Assembly (NCBI RefSeq): GCF_025751535.1
Contig: NZ_JAOWLC010000013.1
Span: 1-64,000 of the forward strand
Length of the DNA stretch: 64,000 nt
Direction of reading: 5' to 3'
Origin: Lentibacter sp. XHP0401
GTDB taxonomy: Bacteria > Pseudomonadota > Alphaproteobacteria > Rhodobacterales > Rhodobacteraceae
Shown here one piece after another: positions 25,678 to 33,791 of this stretch (positions within the stretch are counted from its first letter, which is position 1; every line of letters starts with the position of its first letter). The notes under the pieces were generated by a model. That model was given only the letters and a program-made list of their open reading frames with translations, did not search any database and had not been told where the DNA came from. The position numbers and the translations under genes were made by a program.

Positions 25678-28322
25678 ACGATATGTCTCCCACCCGCCCC
25701 GCGCGCATTGTTAAGGAACTTGCCCCGGATGCGAAGATCGTAGCAAATATTCCGCCTGAAACCCCTTGGCCCGATATTTCCAACGAGCGCTCACTTGTGG
25801 CCCGCTACCCGTATTTTGGGGAAGACGGCACGAAAGCGTTTCTGATCGCGCGTTATGAGCGGCCTGACGACCAAAAGCCAGGCGAGATGAAGAAAAGCAT
25901 GTTTCCTTACACATTCTGGCTGAATTCGGATGGCACCGCTGTCTGGGCGCGGAAGGGCGCCGAGGGGCTGCTGCCGGTTTATAATCTGCCCGAACTCATT
26001 CAGCGCCCCAAGGCTTTGGTCATCATTTCCGAGGGCGAAAAATGCGCCGATGCAGTGAAAGCTGCATTTCCTGAATGTGTCAGCATCACGTGGGCGGGCG
26101 GCACCAATGCTGTGAAGAAAACAGACTTTTCGTTCATGGAAGGCCGCGATGTTGTAATTTTCCCGGATAATGACGATCCGGGCCGTGCAGTTGTGAACTC
26201 ATTGACGGACATCTTGATGGATAATGGCGCAAAAGGCGTCCGTGTCCTTGATATTGCGGCTATGGGTGTGTGTATTTCGGAAGATGTGCCGCAGGGCTAC
26301 GACATCGCCGATGCAATCAACAACGGTCTTACCTTTGAGCGATTCAAGACCGTTTTGAAAGCGCATCCGGAAATGATGGTAGACGTGTTCAAGAGCGAAC
26401 CCGTTACAGAGAAGCATGTCGATGGAATCGAGGAAGGATCCGCGCCGACTGAGCCAGAGACAGGCTCCGTTTCAGAACCGGACGGTGACGCCTCAACCGA
26501 AGAAGAACACTCCGCGTCGGATAAGCCTGAAACTAAGAATGACCGCTTTCTCGAGTATTTGAAAAAAGAATGGAGCTGGAAGCAGAATTTTCCTGACGGC
26601 TATGAACTGACCAGCAAGGGTCTTTATAAAAATGGTCAGAACGCGCGCGGAAATCCGGTCACGACCTTTGTCGGCTCACCCATTGCAGTAGTCGGCAAAA
26701 GCCGTGAGGCGAACGGCAAGGCTGGCTCGGGGCGCATCATCGTGTTCCCAGACGACAGCGGCGGCTATGTGACGCTCATTTTGCCTAACATCCTTTGGGT
26801 CGGTGACGGCAAGGAAGCACGCGCCTCGCTTGTCCCCTACGGGTTTATTTGCCCGAATGATCGCAGCGGCCGTCTCGCGCTGGCTGACTTTATCAATCAG
26901 TCTGATACACCCGACACTTTGGAGATTACCTCCCGCCCGGGATGGATTGGAGACAGTTTTGCGCTCCCGCAGGGTGTCATCTCGCCGCCAGGTGACACGC
27001 GTCACATCAAGATCGACATGAGCGATAAAGAGCATTTCTTTGCAACTGCCGGGTCCTTCGAAGACTGGCGCGCCCTTGCCGAATTGGTAGGCAAGTCCTC
27101 GCGCGCGGCATTTGCGCTTTCGGTTGCCTTTGCCGCCGTATTGCTGAAACCGATGGGCGAAAGTGGCGGCGGGTTTCATTTTTACGGCCCTTCGTCCCGC
27201 AGCAAGACAACATTCTTGGTCTGTGCCGGATCCACCTTCGGGGGTGGTGGCGTCGACGGGTTCGTCCAAAGCTGGCTAAGAACAACCAACAGCGCGGAAG
27301 CGGAAGCCAACAATCATAACGACTGTCCGTTCATGCTCGACGAGTTGGGCTTGTCCGACCCTGAGAAGGGCGCAGACCTTTTTTACATGCTGGCCAACGG
27401 TCAAGGCAAAGGTCGCGCAACAGTCCTGGGAACGGCCGCTCCGGGTGCTCAGTGGCGCTCCATCACGCTGTCTTCGGGTGAAGATTCCAGCGCTGTGCAT
27501 ATGCGCTCGTGCGTCCGGGGCGCCAAAAAACGTTCGGTGGGCGGCGCTGCCGTGCGAATGATCGATATTCCCATTCAGGTGTCTCCGGATCAGAGTTTCG
27601 AGGATATCGGAGAGTTCGAGAGTGAACGCATGATGGCCGAACACATCGGGCGCGAGGCGCGCCGTGTGTATGGTCATGCCGGTCCCGAATTCGTCAAACA
27701 GCTTGTTGCAGACCGCGAAACGCACTTGGCAACCGCGCAGGAGATCAAAGAGCGCTTCCTTGCAGCAGTGTTCGAGCCGGAGGATGACAAGCAAGTGGAA
27801 CGCATCGCCGGCCGTTTCGGTGTGGTTGCAGCGGCGGGTGAGCTCGCTGTGCTGTGCGGGGTATTGCCTTGGGAAACGGATGACGCGTTTAACGCTGCGG
27901 TGACCTGCTACCGCGCGTGGAAAGATGCACGTGGGACGTCAAAATCCGAAGAAGAGCGTAACGCGTTGAGTGCCTTGCGGGTGTTTTTTGAGCTTTATGG
28001 CCGTTCCCGTTTCGAAGCGATTACGCCACCGCAAAACCTCACACCCGAACAAGAAGTCCAGCGAGAGGATGACAAGTTTGTTCGTGACCGGTGCGGCTAT
28101 CGCACGGTGGATGATGATGGCAACGCGTTGGTCTATGTCACGCCCGAAGCATTTCGTTCCGAAGTCTGTGATGGGCATAGTCCTGACATCATGTTGCGTG
28201 TCGCCCGTGAATGTGGAGCGTTGATTGTGGGGGATGGCGCCCATCTTCAGAAAAACGTGCGCCTGCCGGATCGCAGCGGCACCACTCGCGTTTATGCGTT
28301 CAAACCCCATAAATTCGATTGA
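25674..28322 (+). CDS. Toprim and DUF927 primase-helicase protein
   Basis: The product is 882 residues. A Toprim domain spans residues about 110-200, with the metal-binding Glu in ISEGEKCADA (near 118) and the D-x-D in FPDNDDPGR (near 163). An acidic, Ser/Glu-rich linker follows, then a DUF927 helicase-like domain (about 290-640). Its P-loop near 505 reads GPSSRSKTTF: the Gly that normally precedes the Lys is Ser. The Walker B is FMLDELG. Such proteins are common in plasmids, phages and integrative elements and are presumed to act in replication. It is coupled to the upstream small protein and ends just before an 11-bp inverted repeat. Confidence 0.88.
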   Translation: MNDMSPTRPARIVKELAPDAKIVANIPPETPWPDISNERSLVARYPYFGEDGTKAFLIARYERPDDQKPGEMKKSMFPYTFWLNSDGTAVWARKGAEGLLPVYNLPELIQRPKALVIISEGEKCADAVKAAFPECVSITWAGGTNAVKKTDFSFMEGRDVVIFPDNDDPGRAVVNSLTDILMDNGAKGVRVLDIAAMGVCISEDVPQGYDIADAINNGLTFERFKTVLKAHPEMMVDVFKSEPVTEKHVDGIEEGSAPTEPETGSVSEPDGDASTEEEHSASDKPETKNDRFLEYLKKEWSWKQNFPDGYELTSKGLYKNGQNARGNPVTTFVGSPIAVVGKSREANGKAGSGRIIVFPDDSGGYVTLILPNILWVGDGKEARASLVPYGFICPNDRSGRLALADFINQSDTPDTLEITSRPGWIGDSFALPQGVISPPGDTRHIKIDMSDKEHFFATAGSFEDWRALAELVGKSSRAAFALSVAFAAVLLKPMGESGGGFHFYGPSSRSKTTFLVCAGSTFGGGGVDGFVQSWLRTTNSAEAEANNHNDCPFMLDELGLSDPEKGADLFYMLANGQGKGRATVLGTAAPGAQWRSITLSSGEDSSAVHMRSCVRGAKKRSVGGAAVRMIDIPIQVSPDQSFEDIGEFESERMMAEHIGREARRVYGHAGPEFVKQLVADRETHLATAQEIKERFLAAVFEPEDDKQVERIAGRFGVVAAAGELAVLCGVLPWETDDAFNAAVTCYRAWKDARGTSKSEEERNALSALRVFFELYGRSRFEAITPPQNLTPEQEVQREDDKFVRDRCGYRTVDDDGNALVYVTPEAFRSEVCDGHSPDIMLRVARECGALIVGDGAHLQKNVRLPDRSGTTRVYAFKPHKFD

Positions 28323-28332
28323 TGGATACACT

Positions 28333-28366
28333 ATCAGACCTGCCACTTCTGGGTAGCAGGTCTGAT
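28333..28366. terminator. 11-bp-stem inverted repeat after the primase gene
   Basis: ATCAGACCTGC (28333-28343) pairs exactly with GCAGGTCTGAT (28356-28366) around a 12-base loop. It begins ten bases after the primase-helicase stop and lies between convergent genes, so transcription termination is plausible, although the following U-tract is weak. The remaining 250 bases up to the relaxase gene hold nothing recognisable. Confidence 0.45.
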
Positions 28367-28618
28367 CTACTGTAGAAGGCCTGAAAGGCTTGCCGGCAGC
28401 CTCATACAATCATGCTAATATGTTCTCATCGCCTTACCCCGCGAAAACATGCTGTCCTCCGTGAACGACAGAAGCGGACTACACCCTGCAAGGGGTGCCA
28501 GAGAGCCACCTTACAGCTTGCACGGCCCTACTCGCCATTTTCAAAGAATAGCGCACATGGCTGCTGTTTCAGGCTCCCTACCCCCATAAGAAACCTGTCG
28601 CCACACCATCATCGGAGA

Positions 28619-29701
28619 TTAAATGCGAGGACCCGCCCCATGGTCAGACTTTGAGGCGCCAACAGCAGTGAGGTCAGCAACTTTTTGCTGCAGGTTTTCC
28701 ATTGCGTCATCGACATCCGGTGACAACACAAGGGCCAGCTCATCACCTATGCAACCGACAGCCTTTTCCAGAGCAATGAAGCCTTCCGACAAAATGCGCC
28801 GTTCATCTTCCGACGATAACTTCGCGTCGATCACGATTTCAAAGGCTTCGTTTTTCGCCCTCATCATCATCCTGCTGATCTCAAGTCTGGCGCGTCCCAA
28901 TTCCTTTTTCGCCCGTTCTTGTTCAAGATCAAAAGCGGAGCGGTCAGCCACAATTTGTCGACGCTCTTCAGCAAGCCTGGCAGTCTCTTCACGCACCCAC
29001 ATACCTGTCGGTTTGCGTTTGGGAGACGGCTCTCCTTCAGCCACAAAATCCCTACCATAGCCAATTCCGAGAGGTTCAACAGCTGCATGATATGATTGCC
29101 GAGCACGACGCAGCACTGACATCTGCGACCAGTATTTATTGCTCGATCGACCCGCTGTTCTTTGAGTTTTAGTGTTTCTCGCAACGGCTACACGGGCATC
29201 AAATTCTTGTGGTGTTTCATCTTTAAATGGCTTTCCGGGCCTGCGTGCTTTTTTGTCATAAGTAGGGACGACAAGGATGTGAAGGTGCGGTGTGTCTTCA
29301 TCCAGATGCAGCGCCACATGAACCAAATCCTGACCAAATTCAGCTGCCAGCCATGCCATCGTAGTAGTTAACCATGCTTCAAGGCGCTGAGAATGCCACT
29401 CCCCCGGACCGTGATGTTCGTCACGAAAATAGGTCGTTGAAGCACTAATCACGGTCTGAACATAGGGCCGCTCGGCTTGCGCGGCAGGGCGTTTAACCCC
29501 CGCTTCCCATAGCTTCTCCAGAGCTTCTTGTTGTGTGGAAGGGCCGTGAAGAATTTTATTCAAATGGGTCCGCATGGGATCTATGGCTGACGATCCGTCA
29601 GGTGTTCTATGTTTTTCGTGATCGGTTAGCTGGCGAATTTCTGACGCGCCAACGTATCGGCTTGTCATCACAAGGTCCGGTCCATCTCGTTCATGTGCCA
29701 T
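28619..29701 (-). CDS. mob: MOBV-family relaxase (Mob/Pre)
   Basis: The product is 360 residues. Near residues 128-143 it carries the diagnostic H-x-D-E-x-x-P-H-x-H motif (HLDEDTPHLHILVVP) of Mob_Pre relaxases, which nick the transfer origin and pilot the strand. The early Thr-Ser-Arg-Tyr stretch fits the N-terminal active-site region. The C-terminal 120 residues are a charged coiled coil, typical of the family. It is transcribed away from a 415-base non-coding region that should hold oriT. With no transfer apparatus in view, it makes the island mobilizable rather than self-transmissible. Confidence 0.9.
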   Translation of the reverse strand: MAHERDGPDLVMTSRYVGASEIRQLTDHEKHRTPDGSSAIDPMRTHLNKILHGPSTQQEALEKLWEAGVKRPAAQAERPYVQTVISASTTYFRDEHHGPGEWHSQRLEAWLTTTMAWLAAEFGQDLVHVALHLDEDTPHLHILVVPTYDKKARRPGKPFKDETPQEFDARVAVARNTKTQRTAGRSSNKYWSQMSVLRRARQSYHAAVEPLGIGYGRDFVAEGEPSPKRKPTGMWVREETARLAEERRQIVADRSAFDLEQERAKKELGRARLEISRMMMRAKNEAFEIVIDAKLSSEDERRILSEGFIALEKAVGCIGDELALVLSPDVDDAMENLQQKVADLTAVGASKSDHGAGPRI

Positions 29702-30116
29702 ATCTATCTCCCGCTACATTCTATGAAAGATAAACGGAATCCATGAAAAAATCTCCATGCATAGATGGATACTTTGTTATCAAAGTCTGGTTTCATGTTT
29801 CGGCACTTTGCACAGCTTTGTTTTACGAACATTTCGTGGCCCTTGTTCGTAAAACAGAGTTCGGCATCCACAATTGTTCGTAAAACAAAAATGGTTCAGC
29901 AACACCTTTCTGAGCCGGAGCCGCTCTCTAGTTGACGGAAGTCTTGAATGAGCTTGTGCAGATTTATGCATCCGTTTATAACTCGCATATGATGAAAAAC
30001 CTTTTCCGAATTATGTGCTCACGCGCCTGACCCCCTCCGGTTCTCGGGTCTGAGCTGCGTTCTCACTTATAATTCGAAACGCGTCCGTTGAGGACGGATG
30101 AAAAGGAAGACCTCCC
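29702..30116. other. Divergent intergenic region, candidate oriT
   Basis: No gene is seen in these 415 bases between the divergent relaxase and AAA ATPase genes. The region contains three copies of a 13-bp motif (29819-29887). Relaxase substrates usually lie just upstream of their own gene, so this is the likeliest oriT, but the nick site cannot be picked by eye. GGAAGA lies eight bases before the ATPase start. Confidence 0.4.
29819..29887. repeat. Three copies of a 13-bp iteron-like motif
   Basis: TGTTCGTAAAACA occurs at 29844-29856 and 29875-29887, and inverted at 29819-29831. All three copies are exact. The first two form a 13-bp stem with a 12-base loop; the third repeats it 31 bp on. 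The arrangement resembles binding sites for a relaxosome accessory protein, a replication initiator or a regulator. Confidence 0.7.
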
Positions 30117-31250
30117 ATGAACACGACTATCCCCGTCCGATTTATCGGTGTCCATTTGCCGACAACACTCGAAGAATCAGAACTGCAAGTTCGGGACCGC
30201 CTGGCACGTAGCTTGCGGAAACGTCGGATAGATCATTATGGCAAATCGGACGGCTTTGGTAGTTTTTTAGGGTCGGAGGAAGAGATGGATGACTGGCTTG
30301 AGACAGGCCAGATTTCTGGGGCGGATCACTGCCGTGTTCTGAATCGTGCGCGCCGATTTTTTCAAGCGAAAATGAAAGCGATCAATGCAATTAATCATAT
30401 CAAAGGCGATGACCGCAAAGCTCTCATCGCTGCTGGTCGCGGAAGTCATTCGCGCGGAGTTGTTGATCGTCATGGCATGGAGGAGCGGATCGCAGCATTG
30501 CACAGCGATTTTCCTTGGCTTGCACCTGCGTCCACGGCTGTGATGCAACATATGCGTGGCCGGACTATAGACGGCTCTGCCCCGATGCATACCCCGCCTC
30601 TCATCTTGTTAGGTCCGCCTGGGATTGCCAAATCTTCCTGGGCGCGGGCTGTAGCGCGGATTTTTGGTGTGGCCTCCGCTGAGGTGGATATTGGTGCGAG
30701 CCAAGGTGCTACTTTTTCCATTGCTGGAATGGAACGTGGATGGAGCAGTGCGGCGCCTGGTCGCGTAGTCCAAACAATGCTGCGTGAACGAACAGCCAAT
30801 CCAGTTATCATCATTGACGAAATCGACAAGATTCCTGAGCAGATTGCGACAAGCAAAGGCAGCATGCTTCCAGGTGCATATGAGGCACTCAAGAGTATGC
30901 TTGAGCCTACAAGTGCGCGAACTTGGAGCTGTCCATTTTATCAAATTCCATTCGATTTGAGTGCGGTAAGCTGGATAATGACGAGCAATTCGCTCGACGG
31001 TATTCCAGCGTCTTTTTTGGATCGCTGCAAAGTTGTTAGACTGGGTGATCCAACGCCGGAGCAGCTTATGGTTATCGGTCGGAACATGATTTCCAGACGT
31101 TTGCCTGAATCGTTAAGAGATGCGGGTCAGGAAGCTATCGAAACCGGTCTGAGGCGATGGTCTTCACAGGGCACCCGAATTTCATTGAGGATGTTAGAGC
31201 GTATGGCTGATAGCATTTCGGAAATTTTGAACCGGCCACGCCTGATCTGA
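30117..31250 (+). CDS. Lon-like AAA+ ATPase without protease domain
   Basis: The product is 377 residues. The AAA core begins near residue 160, with the P-loop LLGPPGIAKSSWARA (around 162-176); here Ala replaces the usual Gly before the Lys. The Walker B is VIIIDEIDKIP (near 230), and a sensor-1-like WIMTSNSLDGIP and an arginine-finger region FLDRC follow. The spacing resembles the AAA module of Lon, but no Ser-Lys protease domain follows. The N-terminal 150 residues are unassigned. The gene belongs to the element backbone; its role is unknown. Confidence 0.8.
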   Translation: MNTTIPVRFIGVHLPTTLEESELQVRDRLARSLRKRRIDHYGKSDGFGSFLGSEEEMDDWLETGQISGADHCRVLNRARRFFQAKMKAINAINHIKGDDRKALIAAGRGSHSRGVVDRHGMEERIAALHSDFPWLAPASTAVMQHMRGRTIDGSAPMHTPPLILLGPPGIAKSSWARAVARIFGVASAEVDIGASQGATFSIAGMERGWSSAAPGRVVQTMLRERTANPVIIIDEIDKIPEQIATSKGSMLPGAYEALKSMLEPTSARTWSCPFYQIPFDLSAVSWIMTSNSLDGIPASFLDRCKVVRLGDPTPEQLMVIGRNMISRRLPESLRDAGQEAIETGLRRWSSQGTRISLRMLERMADSISEILNRPRLI

Positions 31251-31300
31251 TCAGTTTTATGTAGGCAGAAAAGTGGGCTAACTTCTGCTTAGAACTGTAT

Positions 31301-31348
31301 CATTCCATTTTACGGATACTTGCACCAAGAAGTCCGTAAAATGGAATG
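31301..31348. repeat. 16-bp-stem inverted repeat after the AAA gene
   Basis: CATTCCATTTTACGGA (31301-31316) pairs exactly with TCCGTAAAATGGAATG (31333-31348), with a 16-base loop. It lies 50 bases after the ATPase stop, between convergent genes. No U-tract follows. The core TCCGTAAAAT recalls the TTCGTAAAAC motif of the repeats before the ATPase gene. It may be a terminator or a protein-binding site. Confidence 0.6.
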
Positions 31349-31386
31349 GCTTGCGTTTGGCCGTTGGTTGGTAAGTTCATCGTTGA

Positions 31387-31621
31387 TTAGCAAGGCCAGA
31401 TATCTTTGGCATCAGAGAACATCTGTTCAGCTCGCGCACCGATAGCTTTATCGGACCAATTATCATTATGATCATCCAACAATTTTCGGTTGATCATGAG
31501 CATTGTATGGGCATGTAATCCTGACCGCTTGCCAGGTTTGTCAGCGTCGAGATCAGACCATGGGCCATTGGAAAGACTCGGGTTCAGCTTTTTGCTCACA
31601 AGTGTGAGGTTTCCGATCCCT
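31387..31621 (-). pseudogene. C-terminal remnant of a GmrSD-type restriction enzyme (DUF1524)
   Basis: About 78 residues remain. They contain G-I-G-N-L-T-L-V, KKLNPSLSNGPW and a final MLMINRKLL...NWSDKAIGARAEQMF...IWP, the signature of the DUF1524/HNH-type C-terminal domain of GmrSD-like type IV restriction enzymes. The frame is cut at 31621 by the IS3 end. Removing the IS and one CCT target copy joins it to ERRANLQ from 33023 onward, the kind of sequence expected before G-N-L-T-L, but that frame meets a stop within about 20 codons. The gene was therefore broken by the insertion and also decayed or truncated. Confidence 0.75.
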
Positions 31622-31671
31622 TGAACCGCCCCGGGTTTACCGGAGAGTAAAACACTCCGAAGGTGAACCCT

Positions 31672-32004
31672 ATGACGAAGAGAAAACATACCCCCGCCTA
31701 TCCTGCCGAACTGCGTGAACGTGGTGTTCGGCTTTTTCAAGAGAACCGCGCGGATCATGCGAGTGATAACGCTGCCTATAAAGCAATTGCGCCCAAGCTG
31801 GGGTGTTCACCTGATAGCCTGCGCGGTTGGTGCCAGCAGGCGGAGCGCGATTGTGGCCGACGTGAAGGGCTGACAACGGCTGAGAAGGATCGCATCAAAG
31901 AACTTGAGCGAGAAGTTCGAGAGTTGCGAACCGCGAATGAGATCCTCAAGAAGGCATCGGCTTATTTTGCACAGGCGGAACTCGACCGCCCGTTCAGGAA
32001 ATGA
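31672..32004 (+). CDS. IS3 transposase OrfA
   Basis: The product is 110 residues from ATG 31672. It has an N-terminal helix-turn-helix (YPAELRERGVRLFQENRA ... KLGCSPDSLRGWCQQAE) and a C-terminal leucine-zipper helix (KDRIKELEREVRELRTANEI). It binds the IS ends. The stop overlaps the orfB ATG (ATGA). In IS3 elements the active transposase is normally an OrfAB fusion made by programmed frameshifting in this overlap. Confidence 0.92.
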   Translation: MTKRKHTPAYPAELRERGVRLFQENRADHASDNAAYKAIAPKLGCSPDSLRGWCQQAERDCGRREGLTTAEKDRIKELEREVRELRTANEILKKASAYFAQAELDRPFRK

Positions 32005-32981
32005 TTACATTCATTGAAGCGTATCGCGCGGACTTTGGTGTCGGGTCGATCTGCAAGGTACTGCCGGTCGCACAATCGTCCTACTATGCCCACTTGGCCG
32101 TCAAACGAGACCCTCATCGGGGGTCTAACCGGGTCAAGAGGGATGTTATTGATCGCGGTAAAATCCAAGAGGCTTTTGATGACAGCGGCAAAAGATATGG
32201 TGCGCGTAAAATTTGGCATGAACTGTGCCGTAAAAAACATGACATCGCGCGTTGCACGGTGGAACGCCTGATGAAAGTCATGGGGTTACAGGGTGTTGTT
32301 CGTGGTAAACAGATCATAACGACAAACCCCGACACCTCCCAACCGTGCCCGGACGATAAGGTGAACAGGGAATTCAAAGCGCAATCCCCGAACCAACTTT
32401 GGGGTCGTCCATTGATGCGCCATTGGTTCAAGCCCAATGGACGACGACTTCACTTACGTATCGACCTGGCAGGGCGTCCGGCATGGTCCTCGGACCGATG
32501 GCGGCCTCATGCCGAACTCTATGTTGCTTTCGTCGTCGACGTCTTCTCTCGCAGGATCGTTGGCTGGCGCGTATCGACATCTATGACAACAGCCTTCGTG
32601 CTTGATGCTTTGAACCAAGCGATCTGTCAGCGCAGCCCTGAAAAAGGTGGCGGGTTGGTACATCATTCCGACCGCGGCTCTCAATATCTGTCCATAAAAT
32701 ACACCGAGCGATTGGCCGATGCTGGGATTGATCCATCCGTGGGAACAGTGGGGGATTCCTACGATAATGCCCTCGCTGAAAGCGTCATTGGCCTATTCAA
32801 AACCGAGGTCACAAAGCTGATGGGGCCATGGAAATCAATGGACCAGCTTGAATGGGAAACGCTGAAATGGGTCGATTGGTACAACACCAAGCGCCTGCAC
32901 AGCTCCATCAGATATGTCACGCCGCACGAAGCAGAGGAGATGTTCTATGAAACCTTGAATGCGCATGAAAAAGCAGCCTAA
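32001..32981 (+). CDS. IS3 transposase OrfB with two palindromic insertions, probably inactive
   Basis: The ORF is 326 codons. The DDE integrase core is visible at HHSDRGSQYL (second Asp) and GDSYDNALAESV (Glu). The first Asp region is displaced: family members read N-Q-L-W-x-x-D-F-T-Y-V-S-T-W-Q-G-x-x-Y-V-A-F, and here DFTYVSTWQG is encoded at 32446-32475 in a different frame from its surroundings. Extra segments at 32403-32445 (about 37 nt more than expected) and 32476-32519 (about 38 nt more) flank it. They add up to a multiple of three, so the ORF stays open, but the first catalytic Asp is lost in the continuous reading. Confidence 0.85.
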   Translation: MITFIEAYRADFGVGSICKVLPVAQSSYYAHLAVKRDPHRGSNRVKRDVIDRGKIQEAFDDSGKRYGARKIWHELCRKKHDIARCTVERLMKVMGLQGVVRGKQIITTNPDTSQPCPDDKVNREFKAQSPNQLWGRPLMRHWFKPNGRRLHLRIDLAGRPAWSSDRWRPHAELYVAFVVDVFSRRIVGWRVSTSMTTAFVLDALNQAICQRSPEKGGGLVHHSDRGSQYLSIKYTERLADAGIDPSVGTVGDSYDNALAESVIGLFKTEVTKLMGPWKSMDQLEWETLKWVDWYNTKRLHSSIRYVTPHEAEEMFYETLNAHEKAA

Positions 32982-33022
32982 CATTTGAACCAAACGACCT
33001 CCGGTAAACCCGGGGCGGTTCA

Positions 33023-33512
33023 CCTTGCAGGTTGGCCCTTCGTTCATCGCGCCATGAGTGACAGTAACGGTAACGTTATTTTTCGTTATGCTTTGATCGT
33101 ATTCTAAAGAGAATTCACAATCACTTGCAACTGCTGAGATGGTTGCGCAGACAGCGGAGGCTCTGTTTGAAAGGGGTGAGGCCGCCACGGTCCGGAAGCT
33201 GTAGCTGTTTGGCGTCAGCACACCGATACTCTGGGTCGCTGAAAATACGGATTTTGGAGTTTCCCGGATTTGTTCATTTCCAAACTGATTATTGTGCCTC
33301 CCTTGCGTGTCAAAGGATTTGAATAACTTTTTCGGCACGCCCGTAATCCACATAAATGAAACATTCCGACGGTCTTTTCAAACATTCAAAGCAACGCGGT
33401 CGGTCGTCATTGCCCTATATTGATGCACGGAACGTCGGACCAATTCACGGCGTCATAAACATCAATTTAAACCGTTTGGCACTGCGCTGGAACGGGCGAG
33501 AGACTTCGGCCA
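33023..33512. other. Degraded sequence between IS3 and the integrase-side ORF
   Basis: The first bases may continue the broken GmrSD-like gene on the minus strand (ERRANLQ directly before the remnant), but the frame hits TAA within 25 codons. A longer minus-strand frame (33353 down into the IS) has no recognisable domain. No other feature is seen, so this is probably decayed gene sequence. Confidence 0.4.
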
Positions 33513-33785
33513 ATGGCACGAGACCGAAAGAGGCATGCAAGCGACAAGAAGGTGCCGCCCGCACCGCCTGTTGCAGTCGTCGTATCACCCGACGCGTTGA
33601 CATCATCCCTGTTCGACGCGAAACACCAGCGCATCCAATCATGCCTTCAAACCGTCGCCATTCTGCTCGAAACGAACGACGCGTATTTGCCCATCTTCCT
33701 GCGTCTGGAGCGGGAGCTTGAGGCCGAGCAAAGGAAACGCGACACCATTGCACGCGCGCGGAAGTATTTGCCTCACCGGAATTGA
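33513..33785 (+). CDS. Small hypothetical protein convergent with the integrase
   Basis: The product is 90 residues from ATG 33513. It has a basic start (MARDRKRHASDKKVPPAPP), then a predicted helical region (FDAKHQRIQSCLQTVAILLE) and a charged Glu/Arg helix ending in ARKYLPHRN. No family is recognised. It ends seven bases before the integrase stop, convergently. The ordered amphipathic composition suggests a real gene, but without homology evidence the call is tentative. Confidence 0.45.
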   Translation: MARDRKRHASDKKVPPAPPVAVVVSPDALTSSLFDAKHQRIQSCLQTVAILLETNDAYLPIFLRLERELEAEQRKRDTIARARKYLPHRN

Positions 33786-33791
33786 TAGACT

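Larger units (their letters stand above)
31622..33022 (+). mobile_element. IS3-family insertion sequence
   Basis: The element is 1,401 bp. Its terminal 24 bp (31622-31645 and 32999-33022) are perfect inverted repeats, beginning TGAACCGCCCCGGG on the left. Both sides are flanked by the three-base direct repeat CCT (31619-31621 and 33023-33025), a target duplication of IS3-like size. It carries the usual orfA and orfB. It inserted into the GmrSD-like gene. Perfect ends imply a recent arrival or active maintenance, yet orfB is damaged. Confidence 0.92.

Noticed and set aside
28619-29701. Self-transmissible conjugative element
   Set aside because: A relaxase is present but no VirB/VirD4 or other transfer genes are in the island.
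32835-33353. Minus-strand ORF of 172 codons crossing the right end of the IS
   Set aside because: It spans the inverted repeat and reads antisense to orfB; the outer part has no recognisable domain. Treated as decayed sequence.
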